Positions 7,860 through 15,532 of a stretch of DNA of 33,015 nucleotides are shown here, piece by piece; position 1 is the stretch's first letter; each line of letters starts with the position of its first letter. The notes beneath the pieces are model-generated. The model did not search any database. It was given only the letters and a program-made list of their open reading frames with translations, and was not told where the DNA came from. This DNA comes from a virus. The stretch covers positions 1 to 33,015 of IMG/VR virus record IMGVR_UViG_3300032050_000494. The stretch is one strand, 5' to 3'. The position numbers and the translations under genes were made by a program.

Positions 7860-8445
7860 AGAGAAGATTCCGTTAAAGGTTTATGACGACCTTGAGGCTT
7901 GCGTAAAAAGATACGGAGGCCCTAAAAATAATGTTATGCTTGCCCAGTTCCTTTGTCAAGTGGCGCATGAGTCTGCTAACTTTACAGCCATCAGAGAGAA
8001 TCTAAACTACAGCGTCAGTGGGCTGTTAAAAGTATTCAAGAAGTATTTTAAGGATGTACCTACGGCTAATCAGTATGCTCGCAAACCGGAGCAGATAGCC
8101 AACAGGGTTTACGCTAATAGGATGGGGAATGGTAATGAGCAGAGTGGGGATGGTTGGAAGTATAGAGGTAGAGGTTATTTACAGCTTACAGGGAGGACTA
8201 ACTACGCTATATTTGGTACGTATGTAGGAGAGGACTTACTTAACAATCCAGACCTGGTAGCTACCAAATATCCAATGCATAGCGCCTTTTGGTTTTTTGA
8301 AAGGAATAACCTTTGGAAGATGACAGATAGCAGAAACTACTACGATACACTTGTAGAAATCACAAAGCGAATCAACGGGGGAACAAATGGATTATCTGAC
8401 CGCGCAGCTAAGTTCCGTACTTTCAGCAAGTTTTTAGGGATATAA
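7840..8445 (+). CDS. GH19 (chitinase-like) endolysin
   Basis: 201 residues with no signal peptide. Residues about 32-60 (NVMLAQFLCQVAHESANFTA, then IRENLNYS) contain the GH19 catalytic pair Glu44 (HES) and Glu53. Residues 108-122 (KYRGRGYLQLTGRTNY) are the GH19 signature GRG..QLTGR.NY. GH19 proteins of this size in phages cleave peptidoglycan glycan strands and act as the endolysin, reaching the wall through the holin. The gene ends the rightward late arm and is the last gene of the lysis module. The start overlaps the previous gene by 20 nt. Confidence 0.9.
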   Translation: MDISKLREKIPLKVYDDLEACVKRYGGPKNNVMLAQFLCQVAHESANFTAIRENLNYSVSGLLKVFKKYFKDVPTANQYARKPEQIANRVYANRMGNGNEQSGDGWKYRGRGYLQLTGRTNYAIFGTYVGEDLLNNPDLVATKYPMHSAFWFFERNNLWKMTDSRNYYDTLVEITKRINGGTNGLSDRAAKFRTFSKFLGI

Positions 8446-8476
8446 AATAAAACCCCAACATAGAAATGTCGGGGGT
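8441..8476 (-). terminator. Rho-independent terminator of the leftward arm
   Basis: The hairpin ACCCC-A-ACAT / ATGT-C-GGGGT (8452-8476, loop AGAA) lies between the convergent endolysin and RusA genes. On the minus strand it is followed by TTTTATTTTATA, so it terminates leftward transcripts well. On the plus strand no T-run follows, so it is a poor terminator for the late arm. Confidence 0.7.
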
Positions 8477-8504
8477 AAAACCTATGATTGCTTGCCATGA
8501 ACAC

Positions 8505-8924
8505 TTATTCTCCTGCGTACAGGAATATCTCTAAAATATCATTTTCTTTTTTACCTAATGGATAATACTTTGAGCAAATCGAAGATATAAATTTTACATT
8601 ATCATCTGGTACTACATTCTTTTCTTTTATCATATCGAGCAGAACCTTTAGCCAGAATGAGGACTTGTTATCCAGGTCGAAGGTATGTCTTGCAGAGTGG
8701 TAAACTATCTCTATCTTAATGGGGAGCTTAGTTGGATTTACCTGTTTAAGAGGCTCTTTAATCTCACTAAGAAGATATAGTTTACACATCTCTACAACTT
8801 TCTTCCTTACCATCCAGTGTACACCACCATAGAACAGATTACTTGTAAGGTAATGCTTACGTTTACCCATCGTCATACTGGTAGGAACGTCGCTACATTT
8901 GATGTACAGTAATGCTTCAGTCAT
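8505..8924 (-). CDS. rusA: RusA-like Holliday junction resolvase
   Basis: 139 residues. The region HTFDLDNKSSFWLKVLLDMI (80-99) with NVVPDDNVKFI (103-113) matches RusA: acidic residues Asp83/Asp85 in DLDN and Asp107/Asp108 in PDDN would bind the metal, with Lys119 near the expected position of a conserved basic residue. RusA dimers cut four-way junctions. In phages they resolve recombination intermediates before packaging. It is the last gene of the leftward arm; its ATG shares a base with the stop of the upstream gene (TAATG). It fits the recombination set encoded further upstream in this operon. Confidence 0.82.
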   Translation of the reverse strand: MTEALLYIKCSDVPTSMTMGKRKHYLTSNLFYGGVHWMVRKKVVEMCKLYLLSEIKEPLKQVNPTKLPIKIEIVYHSARHTFDLDNKSSFWLKVLLDMIKEKNVVPDDNVKFISSICSKYYPLGKKENDILEIFLYAGE

Positions 8925-9139
8925 TAGCCGTATGTTTTATCGTAGTACTTGCCAGCATCCTTATTGTAATCCATATAGTAATCCATACCTTCATAGAAGG
9001 CTTCTATTATTTGCTGCTTCTCCATTTTTTTAGCTAAGTCTGTTATCTCTTTACATAGACTATGCTGCTCTTGAGTTAATCTTATTTTTCCATTAATCAT
9101 AAGATTTTCAATAAATTCAACAGCTGTTTGTTGTGTCAT
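8924..9139 (-). CDS. Small helical hypothetical protein
   Basis: 71 residues. A helical region (VEFIENLMINGKIRLTQEQH, AKKMEKQQIIEAFYEG) is followed by a tyrosine-rich acidic end (MDYYMDYNKDAGKYYDKTYG). Short proteins with a KQQIIEAYxxG-type helix are common beside nuclease genes in Bacteroidetes phages; I know of no function. It sits 10 nt after the PDDEXK-like gene and is coupled to rusA (TAATG). Confidence 0.5.
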   Translation of the reverse strand: MTQQTAVEFIENLMINGKIRLTQEQHSLCKEITDLAKKMEKQQIIEAFYEGMDYYMDYNKDAGKYYDKTYG

Positions 9140-9149
9140 AATTTATTTT

Positions 9150-9503
9150 TTATCCGTGAATAAGTTCTGTTATAGGTATAAGCACCATCTTAGATTTGTC
9201 CAGGTCTCCACCTTTAGTCACCTTACCTTCCTGATAGAACTTCCTTGCAATCTCTTTTAGTCGAGTAGTTTCAACAAAAATGGCTATTTTATTGGGAATA
9301 ACAAACACCCAATGCCTTGCTGATGTAGTGGCTATGCCTGATGGCTTACCCCATGATTCATACTCAACAGCTATGTTTCCTGTCTTATCTGCTAAGAAAT
9401 CTGTCTTTACTTCGATTGTGGATAGTTGCAGCATATCGTGTACCATAACTTCTCCTTCTTGTCCAGTTGACAGGTCAAGGTCAAAGTCACTTCTATATTT
9501 CAT
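9150..9503 (-). CDS. PDDEXK-type nuclease-like protein
   Basis: 117 residues. Residues about 16-50 (GEVMVHDML, IEVKTDFLADKTGNIAVEY) have the layout of a PD-(D/E)XK nuclease core: a GE..V helix, an E-x-K strand (Glu31, Lys33) and a following strand with acidic residues. ESWGKPSGIATTSARHWVFV then resembles resolvase and endonuclease-like phage proteins that carry a GI..T.A..W motif. Likely a small DNA nuclease working with RusA or the exonuclease; substrate unknown. It overlaps the upstream gene by 11 nt. Confidence 0.6.
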   Translation of the reverse strand: MKYRSDFDLDLSTGQEGEVMVHDMLQLSTIEVKTDFLADKTGNIAVEYESWGKPSGIATTSARHWVFVIPNKIAIFVETTRLKEIARKFYQEGKVTKGGDLDKSKMVLIPITELIHG

Positions 9504-9777
9504 ATTTTGCTAGAGTTTTGTAGTATATGTACTCAGCGTCAAACTTATCTCTTTTTATAATTGCATTTCGTATCTTTTCTGCAAGTAATGGAGATGTCCT
9601 AGCGTCGTACATCATGCCGGTTATATGGTTACAGAAATCTCTTATGTACCAGTTTGTTTGTGTATCGTTATTTACAATAACAGGCTTGTCTATTATAATA
9701 GTTACGCTGTATATATCTTGCATAACCTGTATTACATAAACAGATAACACATTATCAGGTATTGATTTAGTTTCCAT
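9493..9777 (-). CDS. Hypothetical protein
   Basis: 94 residues, not recognised. An N-terminal beta-rich region (VLSVYVIQVMQDIYSVTIII) is followed by helices (WYIRDFCNHITGMMY, LAEKIRNAIIKRD). No membrane helix, cysteine cluster or DNA-binding motif stands out. Overlaps of 11 nt on both sides (with the nuclease gene and the RHH-like gene) show it is part of a compact leftward operon. Confidence 0.45.
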   Translation of the reverse strand: METKSIPDNVLSVYVIQVMQDIYSVTIIIDKPVIVNNDTQTNWYIRDFCNHITGMMYDARTSPLLAEKIRNAIIKRDKFDAEYIYYKTLAKYEI

Positions 9778-9949
9778 CTGGAATTATATTCTTTCTTATG
9801 TAGTTAGACATCGTAACGTCATTGTCCTTGCATAAAGATACAATACTTTGATATTCGTCGTATGAAAGTCTTACCGATACTATAACTACAGACTTTTGCT
9901 TACCTGAGCCTAGTCTGTTTCTTGGGTCTTTCCTTGTTTTCTTTGTCAT
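9767..9949 (-). CDS. Small ribbon-helix-helix-like DNA-binding protein
   Basis: 60 residues. A basic N-terminus (TKKTRKDPRNRLGSGKQKS) is followed by a strand and two helices: VVIVSVRLSYDEYQSIVSLC and DVTMSNYIRKNII. This order is the ribbon-helix-helix pattern of CopG/MobC-like proteins, with the basic arm and strand expected to contact DNA. In a phage it may be a repressor of its own operon or an accessory replication protein. It overlaps the next gene by 11 nt. The assignment is by pattern only. Confidence 0.5.
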   Translation of the reverse strand: MTKKTRKDPRNRLGSGKQKSVVIVSVRLSYDEYQSIVSLCKDNDVTMSNYIRKNIIPDGN

Positions 9950-9951
9950 GA

Positions 9952-10353
9952 TTAATAGTTTAAATTTTCCATTTCCTTTTTAGAATAAGACAGCGCACTA
10001 CGTATAGCATCCATAGCGTAGTGAGATTCCTTAATCATAATCTCAAGAGCTTTAGGGAATACTATTACAAGCCCTACGCCATCACGCACCATAGCATCGT
10101 ACTTCTTTGCCGGCATTGAATCGTGGTCTATCTTACGCATCTCAGATGCTGTAGCCTTGTCAACTAAGAAGTCGAAAGATGCTTTTAGTCTACCCACCCA
10201 TGCGTTATGGGATGTAAGCGTCTGTAATCTTTGGATGAGGGATTGAGGGTTTGAGAAGTCTACTTGTTCCAGCATCATCTTGCGGTACACCTCGTATTCC
10301 GCAATACATTCTTGTAGCTTTTTATTATAAGCTTCATTTTCAAATTTGTACAT
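9952..10353 (-). CDS. Hypothetical helical protein
   Basis: 133 residues, helical and mixed charge, with the segments NKKLQECIAEYEVYRKMML, LTSHNAWVGRLKASFDFLVD and KKYDAMVRDGVGLVIVFPKA. There is no membrane helix. Its position between a RHH-like gene and replication genes suggests an early accessory role, but I do not recognise the family. Confidence 0.45.
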   Translation of the reverse strand: MYKFENEAYNKKLQECIAEYEVYRKMMLEQVDFSNPQSLIQRLQTLTSHNAWVGRLKASFDFLVDKATASEMRKIDHDSMPAKKYDAMVRDGVGLVIVFPKALEIMIKESHYAMDAIRSALSYSKKEMENLNY

Positions 10354-10364
10354 ATTTACCTGTT

Positions 10365-10550
10365 TTATCTACCGTTATCTAATTTAGAGCAGTCGTAACC
10401 GTCTTTATATCCTGTGTTGTAAGCTTCTTGCAAAGATAGTGTAATGTACGACAATAATTCATCAAAAAGAACTTTTGTTGTATCTGCTCTTTCTTTTGTT
10501 TGAGCAATACTCATTTCGATTACATCTTTTAGTTTTTGTTCTGTGTTCAT
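10365..10550 (-). CDS. Small hypothetical protein
   Basis: 61 residues. A long helix (TEQKLKDVIEMSIAQTKERA, LFDELLSYITLSLQEAYNTG) is followed by a short charged end (YKDGYDCSKLDNGR). The 11-nt and 1-nt gaps to its neighbours and an A-rich leader without a Shine-Dalgarno site fit the leftward operon. No function can be given. Confidence 0.45.
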   Translation of the reverse strand: MNTEQKLKDVIEMSIAQTKERADTTKVLFDELLSYITLSLQEAYNTGYKDGYDCSKLDNGR

Positions 10551-10551
10551 T

Positions 10552-10983
10552 TTAGTATTTGTTTAATAAGTGAATAATAGAGGAGTGGCATTTGTAGCCA
10601 AACCATTCCTTTAGTTCTGTTTTTGTTATGGTGTCATCTGTCGAAAATACTCTTCTGCACATATCCCTTCTTGCTGCGACATATTTCATAGACCCTTTCT
10701 TGCCATCTTTATAGCAGCTAAGAGGGCTGTCAGCTTTCAGCTCCTTTATGGTTATGCCATGTTCCCTGCATATCTCATCAGCAACAGCATCTATAACTGT
10801 TTGGTTCTCTTTTAAGTTAACAATAGGCTTAGCTTCCAGGTACACTTTCTTTAGAATGTATATGGGTTCTACTTTATCCTGGAACTTTTCTAGCATACTG
10901 ATTACCTTATTCTCATCAAACGGCCTCCAGTCCCACTCGTGGAAATAAGCCTTCAACTCTTTTACAAATTCATTCTTCGTCAT
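10552..10983 (-). CDS. DnaA domain IV-like helix-turn-helix protein
   Basis: 143 residues. The C-terminal half carries the layout of the DnaA DNA-binding domain: a first helix VIDAVADEICREHGITIKEL, then KYVAARRDMCRRVF (compare the R..a..aR..a.yl helix of DnaA), and finally WFGYKCHSSIIHLL, which corresponds to the DnaA signature G..rdHStv.ha. The AAA+ part of DnaA is absent. The N-terminal 55 residues are helical and unrecognised. It may bind the phage origin or act as an early regulator. A second protein of the same type is at 13648-14085. Confidence 0.65.
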   Translation of the reverse strand: MTKNEFVKELKAYFHEWDWRPFDENKVISMLEKFQDKVEPIYILKKVYLEAKPIVNLKENQTVIDAVADEICREHGITIKELKADSPLSCYKDGKKGSMKYVAARRDMCRRVFSTDDTITKTELKEWFGYKCHSSIIHLLNKY

Positions 10984-11015
10984 AACTCATCCATTGTTTT
11001 AATTAAAAATAATCG

Positions 11016-11225
11016 TTATAGTAGCGTTTTTACTATTATCTGTGACTTTGAAATTCCTTTTTCTAACTTCATTCTTTTATACATATCTGTTAAAGATGTT
11101 GCATAAACCAAAAAATCGGTATAGTTTTTAGTTGTAAAGTCTCCCATAACTGGGTCAAAATGCGACTGAATACCGTCAACATAAGATATTAAAATCGAAA
11201 TTTTAGTTTTTTCTTTCTTCTTCAT
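11016..11225 (-). CDS. Small hypothetical protein
   Basis: 69 residues, lysine-rich at the N-terminus (KKKEKTKISILISYVDG). The middle reads FTTKNYTDFLVYATSLTDMY and the C-terminal helix is basic. Not recognised. Its start overlaps the stop of the upstream gene (ATGA), so the two are coupled. Confidence 0.42.
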   Translation of the reverse strand: MKKKEKTKISILISYVDGIQSHFDPVMGDFTTKNYTDFLVYATSLTDMYKRMKLEKGISKSQIIVKTLL

Positions 11226-11452
11226 TTATTAATTTTTAAAAATAAATTATACATATCCTTGTCGGTAAATCCTACATATTTTGCGGCATTTATTGGAGTG
11301 TCTTCTTGTCGCATCCACTTGGCAAACTCAATAGCCGTATGCATCATTATGCTTACATGTTCAGAATGCTCTACCCAAGCTCCGGTTCTATTGTTTTCAA
11401 ACATTACTTCGCTATTTCCGCAAGTGTATCTTGTAATTTTTGTTCTTTTCAT
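11222..11452 (-). CDS. Small hypothetical protein
   Basis: 76 residues. An N-terminal basic strand region (KRTKITRYTCGNSEVMFENN) is followed by a helix (VSIMMHTAIEFAKWMRQED) and a short C-terminal helix (DKDMYNLFLKINK). The middle helix followed by AKYVGFTDKDMYN could be a helix-turn-helix, but this is weak. It is located 17 nt downstream of the primase-helicase and coupled to the following gene. Confidence 0.42.
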   Translation of the reverse strand: MKRTKITRYTCGNSEVMFENNRTGAWVEHSEHVSIMMHTAIEFAKWMRQEDTPINAAKYVGFTDKDMYNLFLKINK

Positions 11453-11469
11453 TGCTTTATTATTTTATT

Positions 11470-13269
11470 TTAAGATTCATAAGTAGGCAGGAAGTCTCTG
11501 TCAAATGGAAGCCTTCCATCCTCTAAAAACTCTACTCCTCCCTGCATCCTGAGTAGTACCGGCTCTGCCTTTGGTGTTGGCTGTCCACCTGTGTCTTTGT
11601 TCCGTACCTTATCAACGCTTATCTGCGTGTACATCCACTCGTTAGGGTCTTTAATCTTGCGGTGGAATACGACAAAGTTGTGGCACTTATTATACAAGGC
11701 AACACCACCCTCTACCATCGTAGCATGAGGCATCTTCTGATTGCCATCATTATCTAACAGCCTCTGCGCCTCCGTATTGGTATGGGCACTTAGGAATAGC
11801 GTAATCTTTGTTCTGTTAGTAAATGACAGCATATCACTATATGCTTCGTAGTCATACTGGTATTTGCTTTTGGATGCTGTTACATTAGACTTCAGTGAGT
11901 TGTAAGGGTCAATAAAGATACCCTTTAAAGACTTGTGTCTAGACAGCGATTCAGCAAAGCCAAGCAGCTCCATATAGTCGTAGGTCTTATCGTTAGAGAT
12001 AAAGTAGAAGTGGTCATTGATGAAACGCATAGCGTATTTGAGCCAATGCTCAGGCACTTCCTTTATCTTTCTGCCGGTAAGGTATTCTATCAAGCGCATC
12101 TTGACATTTGCCGGGTTATTCTCTCCCGTATATATCATCCAGTTCCAGTCGTAATTAACAGCAGATACAAGGATAAGCCAAAGTATAACAGTCGTCTTAC
12201 CTACATTAGAGTGGGCTACAAAGCCGTAAAACTCCCCTTCCTTGAGCACTAAGTACTCGTCTAGCTTATGGTATCCGAATCCCTTTCCTGTCTCTATAAG
12301 TCCCTGGCGGAACTTACGGATATACAGCTCATCGTCATCAGAGCTGCTAAGGAAACTAAGCTCATCCTCAACAGACTTGATAATATCCAAAGCTTCCGAG
12401 AATGCTTGCTCTGTTTGATGAATGGGTGCTAGCATGCCATAAGTGATACCATCTCCTATAGTGCCTTTAGCTGATGCAGCGTCTTTAATATCCCTCTTGC
12501 ATATCTCGTGGTATAGGATGCTCTCAGCTACTTCTCTTTCTACCTTTCCGGCAGCAATGTAACCGCCAAGAAGTACAGAAGCTTTTAATAATACATTATG
12601 CTTTTCTCCATCAGGAGCAAGACGAACCATCTTAGCAGCTACATCTATCTTTTTATAATCTGTAGTTCCGGAGCCATTGATTGACAGCTCTCCAGTAGAT
12701 GTAACCTCCTGGTCATCTTCAACATCATAAAATACGCTGCTGTGTTTGTTGTAGTATAGCTCAGGGTCGTATGATACGAACAGAATCCTAGACTCATTAC
12801 GAGCAGTTGTATCAAGAATCTTGTAGCGTTTGATGATTGAGTTATAGTGTCTTCTGTGGCTCTTTCCATCTCCTATTTTAATCAGTCCATGACACCCTTT
12901 ACCAGATGGTGATTTCCATATAGCATGGACAAATTGGTCTCTCTTCATGGAATCTATTACGTCATCAATATTATCTACATCGTCAATATCTATCGGGACT
13001 AGATGGCTGTGTTTTGATAGGCATTCATCTTTTCGGTAGGTAGGCTGTCCTTTATCATTCTCTACCTCTATAGTAAACTCTCCGGCATAAAGGATACATG
13101 GCAACTCAGCTTTTAGGCTGCTTACTTCATCTTCGTCATGTGAGTTCCTGATGCGCTCTATCTTATCCTTCCACCTTCCGTCCCTAATATACTCAAGAAC
13201 CTTGTCCACCGGCTGTAGTACGGGCCTTGTGGTGTCGGTTATTGTTTTGAATAGTGTTACGTTTGGCAT
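11470..13269 (-). CDS. Primase-helicase: BT4734/AEP-like N-terminus fused to RecA/DnaB-like ATPase
   Basis: 599 residues. Residues about 1-180 match the BT4734/VirE-N-type domain of Bacteroidetes elements: ELPCILYAGEF, KHSHLVPIDIDDVDN with the AEP-like DxD pair Asp94/Asp96, and WKSPSGKGCHGLIKI with His127. Residues about 330-570 are a RecA-fold ATPase: Walker A AHSNVGKTT (352-360), Walker B IFIDPYN (451-457), and a sensor-like LFLSAHTNTE. It should unwind the fork and probably make primers. It is the central replication gene of the leftward arm, next to the SSB-like gene. The start MPNVTLFK fits the usual beginning of this family. Confidence 0.82.
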   Translation of the reverse strand: MPNVTLFKTITDTTRPVLQPVDKVLEYIRDGRWKDKIERIRNSHDEDEVSSLKAELPCILYAGEFTIEVENDKGQPTYRKDECLSKHSHLVPIDIDDVDNIDDVIDSMKRDQFVHAIWKSPSGKGCHGLIKIGDGKSHRRHYNSIIKRYKILDTTARNESRILFVSYDPELYYNKHSSVFYDVEDDQEVTSTGELSINGSGTTDYKKIDVAAKMVRLAPDGEKHNVLLKASVLLGGYIAAGKVEREVAESILYHEICKRDIKDAASAKGTIGDGITYGMLAPIHQTEQAFSEALDIIKSVEDELSFLSSSDDDELYIRKFRQGLIETGKGFGYHKLDEYLVLKEGEFYGFVAHSNVGKTTVILWLILVSAVNYDWNWMIYTGENNPANVKMRLIEYLTGRKIKEVPEHWLKYAMRFINDHFYFISNDKTYDYMELLGFAESLSRHKSLKGIFIDPYNSLKSNVTASKSKYQYDYEAYSDMLSFTNRTKITLFLSAHTNTEAQRLLDNDGNQKMPHATMVEGGVALYNKCHNFVVFHRKIKDPNEWMYTQISVDKVRNKDTGGQPTPKAEPVLLRMQGGVEFLEDGRLPFDRDFLPTYES

Positions 13270-13310
13270 CGTGATAGTGAATGGTTTTTTTGGAAAAATT
13301 CATGCTGATA

Positions 13311-13336
13311 GAAATGCCCCCCGATTACGAGGGGCA
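13311..13336 (-). promoter_or_regulatory. Hairpin between ssb-like and primase-helicase genes
   Basis: Perfect arms TGCCCC (13315-13320) and GGGGCA (13331-13336) close a 10-nt loop that can pair further (CG/CG). On the minus strand it is followed only by TTTCTATC. It could be a weak terminator, attenuator or RNA processing site that sets the ratio of SSB to primase-helicase. It lies in a 93-nt gap, long for this operon. Confidence 0.45.
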
Positions 13337-13362
13337 GCTATCTTACGTTTCAGTAGAACAGA

Positions 13363-13641
13363 TTAGAACGGAAGCCCATCATCCTCTGTGTACACGTTCC
13401 CTTTAGCCTTAGCTGGCTGAGGAGTCGCTTGTGCAGGAGCAGAGCTTTTTGCTGTTGGTTCCCATGTATCGAACTGGGCGTATAGTTTGTCGCCTGATTT
13501 AGAAGTTTTGATTTCTACATTAACAAAACCATCTTTGTTTTTCTTAGAATTTAATTCTTCAATAAATTCTGCTGCTTTGAAAGATACTTTTACTCCGTAC
13601 TTTCCTTGCTTTGGGAACATTCCTTTTACGAAATCTGCCAT
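13363..13641 (-). CDS. Short SSB-like single-stranded DNA-binding protein
   Basis: 92 residues. A short beta-rich core (GKYGVKVSFKAAEFIEEL, GFVNVEIKTSKSGDKLYAQF) is followed by an Ala/Pro/Lys-rich linker (about 62-82) and the C-terminal tail TEDDGLPF. This is close to the DDDIPF tip by which bacterial SSB recruits partners. The core is shorter than a full OB fold of bacterial SSB, so this is an SSB-like phage protein rather than a canonical SSB. Its place directly before the primase-helicase in the operon supports a replication role. Confidence 0.7.
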   Translation of the reverse strand: MADFVKGMFPKQGKYGVKVSFKAAEFIEELNSKKNKDGFVNVEIKTSKSGDKLYAQFDTWEPTAKSSAPAQATPQPAKAKGNVYTEDDGLPF

Positions 13642-13647
13642 TGTTTT

Positions 13648-14085
13648 TTATTTTAAAGATTGATAATACTCCACTAGTTTACCGTACACATCTATCGACT
13701 TCCTGTCTGGAGTTTTGCGATACAGGAAGTTGTGTATTTTTCTTATTGCATGAAGAACGGATGTTCTGTTCTTCTGCCCGTTTAGAAGCTTAACGATGCT
13801 GTCAATGTTTACCCCAGAGATTGATGTCATCATGTACCAGCACCAATGTCTTGGGCTTACGTTCTTACCGTTGCGTATGTCGTTGTCAAGGGTTTCGTAG
13901 CCTATGTTGAATATTGCACAGCAGGCATCTCGCCATTTGTTATATTCAGCGGCTATATAATCCTCGTCTGTTTGTTTACGGTATACAATAAATCCCTTTG
14001 ATGTTAGTTGGGCTGTCCATTTTATACCTGTTCTTTCGGATAACTCTTTGAGAGTAGATTCGATAAGCACTCCTATGGGTGTCAT
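13648..14085 (-). CDS. Second DnaA domain IV-like helix-turn-helix protein
   Basis: 145 residues. The region about 50-130 has the DnaA_C layout: CCAIFNIGYETLDNDIRNG, then SPRHWCWYMMTSISGVNIDS, then the signature helix NRTSVLHAIRKI, very close to the DnaA box-binding RDHSTVLHAIRKI. The N-terminal 45 residues are a separate beta-rich part. No ATPase is present. It may bind TAACAGC-type or DnaA-box-like sites in the phage control region or mimic host DnaA. It sits 6 nt upstream of the SSB-like gene, in the replication block. It is distinct from the protein at 10552-10983. Confidence 0.65.
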   Translation of the reverse strand: MTPIGVLIESTLKELSERTGIKWTAQLTSKGFIVYRKQTDEDYIAAEYNKWRDACCAIFNIGYETLDNDIRNGKNVSPRHWCWYMMTSISGVNIDSIVKLLNGQKNRTSVLHAIRKIHNFLYRKTPDRKSIDVYGKLVEYYQSLK

Positions 14086-14456
14086 ACAATAATTGAATTT
14101 ACCTGAGATAATAGTCCGTCGTCAAACGACAGCTCTAAGGTACATCTTTTCCCACGAATTTCACAATATACTTTTTCAAGACTAGGAAACATAACATGAT
14201 TATGCTTTATGTCGCATACCAAAGCGGTACTAGAAACTCCTGTAAGTACTGCATCTTCCATTACAGACATCTTGATGCGCTCTATTATAAGTCTCCCTGC
14301 TGTGTCAATGTAGTATATGTCTCCGTCGCCAGAAAGTTCGTCTGTAAAGAAGTCTATCATCTTGTCGCTTCTGACGTCTTCTTTTTTCAGTAGCCTTAGT
14401 ACTTTATTTGGAAGCCACATGATAGGAACCATTACCAGGTCATCTATTCTGTTCAT
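14082..14456 (-). CDS. Hypothetical protein
   Basis: 124 residues. The N-terminal part is helical (LVMVPIMWLPNKVLRLLKKE), the rest mostly beta-like (DIYYIDTAGRLIIERIKM, VYCEIRGKRCTLELSFDDG). No family recognised. Its stop overlaps the start of the DnaA-like gene (ATGA) and its start overlaps the stop of a 41-residue membrane gene (TAATG), so it is translationally coupled on both sides. Confidence 0.45.
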   Translation of the reverse strand: MNRIDDLVMVPIMWLPNKVLRLLKKEDVRSDKMIDFFTDELSGDGDIYYIDTAGRLIIERIKMSVMEDAVLTGVSSTALVCDIKHNHVMFPSLEKVYCEIRGKRCTLELSFDDGLLSQVNSIIV

Positions 14457-14581
14457 TAGTATTTGTTTTTAATGTAAGTAATCAAGTTGCCGATAGATAC
14501 TATAGCAAAGGACAGCACGTATAATGACAGCGCAAATATTCCTACCTTATATATGGATGCTATTTTAATTATCTCCATCAT
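14456..14581 (-). CDS. 41-residue single-helix membrane protein
   Basis: A short ORF: MMEIIKIASIYKVGIF, then a hydrophobic helix (about 14-35, IFALSLYVLSFAIVSIGNLI), then a basic end (TYIKNKY). Its ATG overlaps the stop of the previous gene (ATGATG) and its TAA overlaps the next ATG (TAATG). This exact coupling on both sides is the main reason to believe it is real. It is one of several membrane micro-proteins of the early arm; function unknown. Confidence 0.55.
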   Translation of the reverse strand: MMEIIKIASIYKVGIFALSLYVLSFAIVSIGNLITYIKNKY

Positions 14582-14739
14582 TTGTTTTTTAAGTAGTTTA
14601 TTAATCGCGATGTCTCTTCTGTTATGTTTACTAGTATGAATAGTACTACAAAGAACAGTATCATTGAGCTACCTATGAAGCTATTGATAGACATCTTTAT
14701 CCCGAACAGATAGTATGCCTTTGCTTTAAGCAACCACAT
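14578..14739 (-). CDS. 53-residue membrane protein
   Basis: The best start is the ATG at 14739 (MWLLKAKAYYLFG), overlapping the exonuclease end by 14 nt; the ATG at 14796 would overlap by 71 nt and 14694 would give 38 residues. The sequence contains one membrane helix (about 25-42, IGSSMILFFVVLFILVNI) and a charged C-terminus (EETSRLINYLKNK). It is followed directly by another membrane micro-protein (ATGA overlap). Function unknown. Confidence 0.48.
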   Translation of the reverse strand: MWLLKAKAYYLFGIKMSINSFIGSSMILFFVVLFILVNITEETSRLINYLKNK

Positions 14740-15514
14740 CGTCTGTCTTTTTAGCCCATGAAGGGAGGTCAAGTACTGCGATGTCTGAGCCGCCATAGAA
14801 CTCGTATCCCATATCGAACTGGTCCATGCTTAGGCAATACGAGAAATCAGTCATAGCTTTCTCGAACAGCTTATACCCTTCTTTCATATAGCTATCGGAT
14901 GCTACGAATGCTCTGCTAAGGTATGGTGCTGTTGTTTCTACTACGATATAAATCATCTTCTTGCCATTGTAATACTGATACATTGCCGCCTGAAGATGAT
15001 ACTTTAGATTATAGAAATCGCGCCTGATGTCATCTGGGTCAGATGAAGAGGTAGTCTTAATCTCGAAGTTGTACTCATCGTTCATGCCATCTATGTATCC
15101 GCAGATAGGAATACCACTGTACTGCTTATCAAATCTAACCTCTTTATCGGTCATTTGTTTGATATAGTTGTACGTTGGGCTGTACATGAGTTGCGTTACA
15201 ATCTCCTTAGCCTTGATGAAAGTCTTAGGCTCTACAACTTGCAGGTTCTTTTCTGCTACTGAATCGAGGAACTTTTGGTAGTCTTCCTTTCCTTGATTGG
15301 TACGCTTGTTGATGTCCGGCTCGATGATAAACTTAGAGTCGAAGTTGTCCGGCTCAAGTATAAGATTGTGGATGACAGAGCCTAGCATCATAGACTCGGT
15401 GGGTTTTTTGTCCTGCGTCAGATACTGGATGTAGTGTTGAGGAGATTTGATAAACTGTTTCAGTGAGCTGAACGACAGTGGGCGTTCCTGTAAGTACTCG
15501 TTTGTAATTGTCAT
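14726..15514 (-). CDS. PDDEXK exonuclease, RecE/DUF3799 type
   Basis: 262 residues. It starts with LSFSSLKQFIKSPQHYIQYL, the usual N-terminus of this group. The nuclease core follows: GSVIHNLIL (His49), GYIDGMN (Asp142), EIKTTS (Glu151, Lys153) and YHLQAAMYQYY (Gln175). These are the H, D, E-x-K and Q positions of RecB/RecE/Cas4-family exonucleases. A RecE-type enzyme would resect double-strand ends to give 3' single strands for the Rad52-type annealing protein at 16401-17033. It is translated with a small membrane protein that overlaps its end. Confidence 0.78.
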   Translation of the reverse strand: MTITNEYLQERPLSFSSLKQFIKSPQHYIQYLTQDKKPTESMMLGSVIHNLILEPDNFDSKFIIEPDINKRTNQGKEDYQKFLDSVAEKNLQVVEPKTFIKAKEIVTQLMYSPTYNYIKQMTDKEVRFDKQYSGIPICGYIDGMNDEYNFEIKTTSSSDPDDIRRDFYNLKYHLQAAMYQYYNGKKMIYIVVETTAPYLSRAFVASDSYMKEGYKLFEKAMTDFSYCLSMDQFDMGYEFYGGSDIAVLDLPSWAKKTDDVVA

Positions 15515-15532
15515 GGTATATGGGTTTAATGG

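Noticed and set aside
11935-12252. Plus-strand frame of 105 codons within the primase-helicase
   Set aside because: It is antisense to a gene with clear Walker motifs and has no initiation signal.
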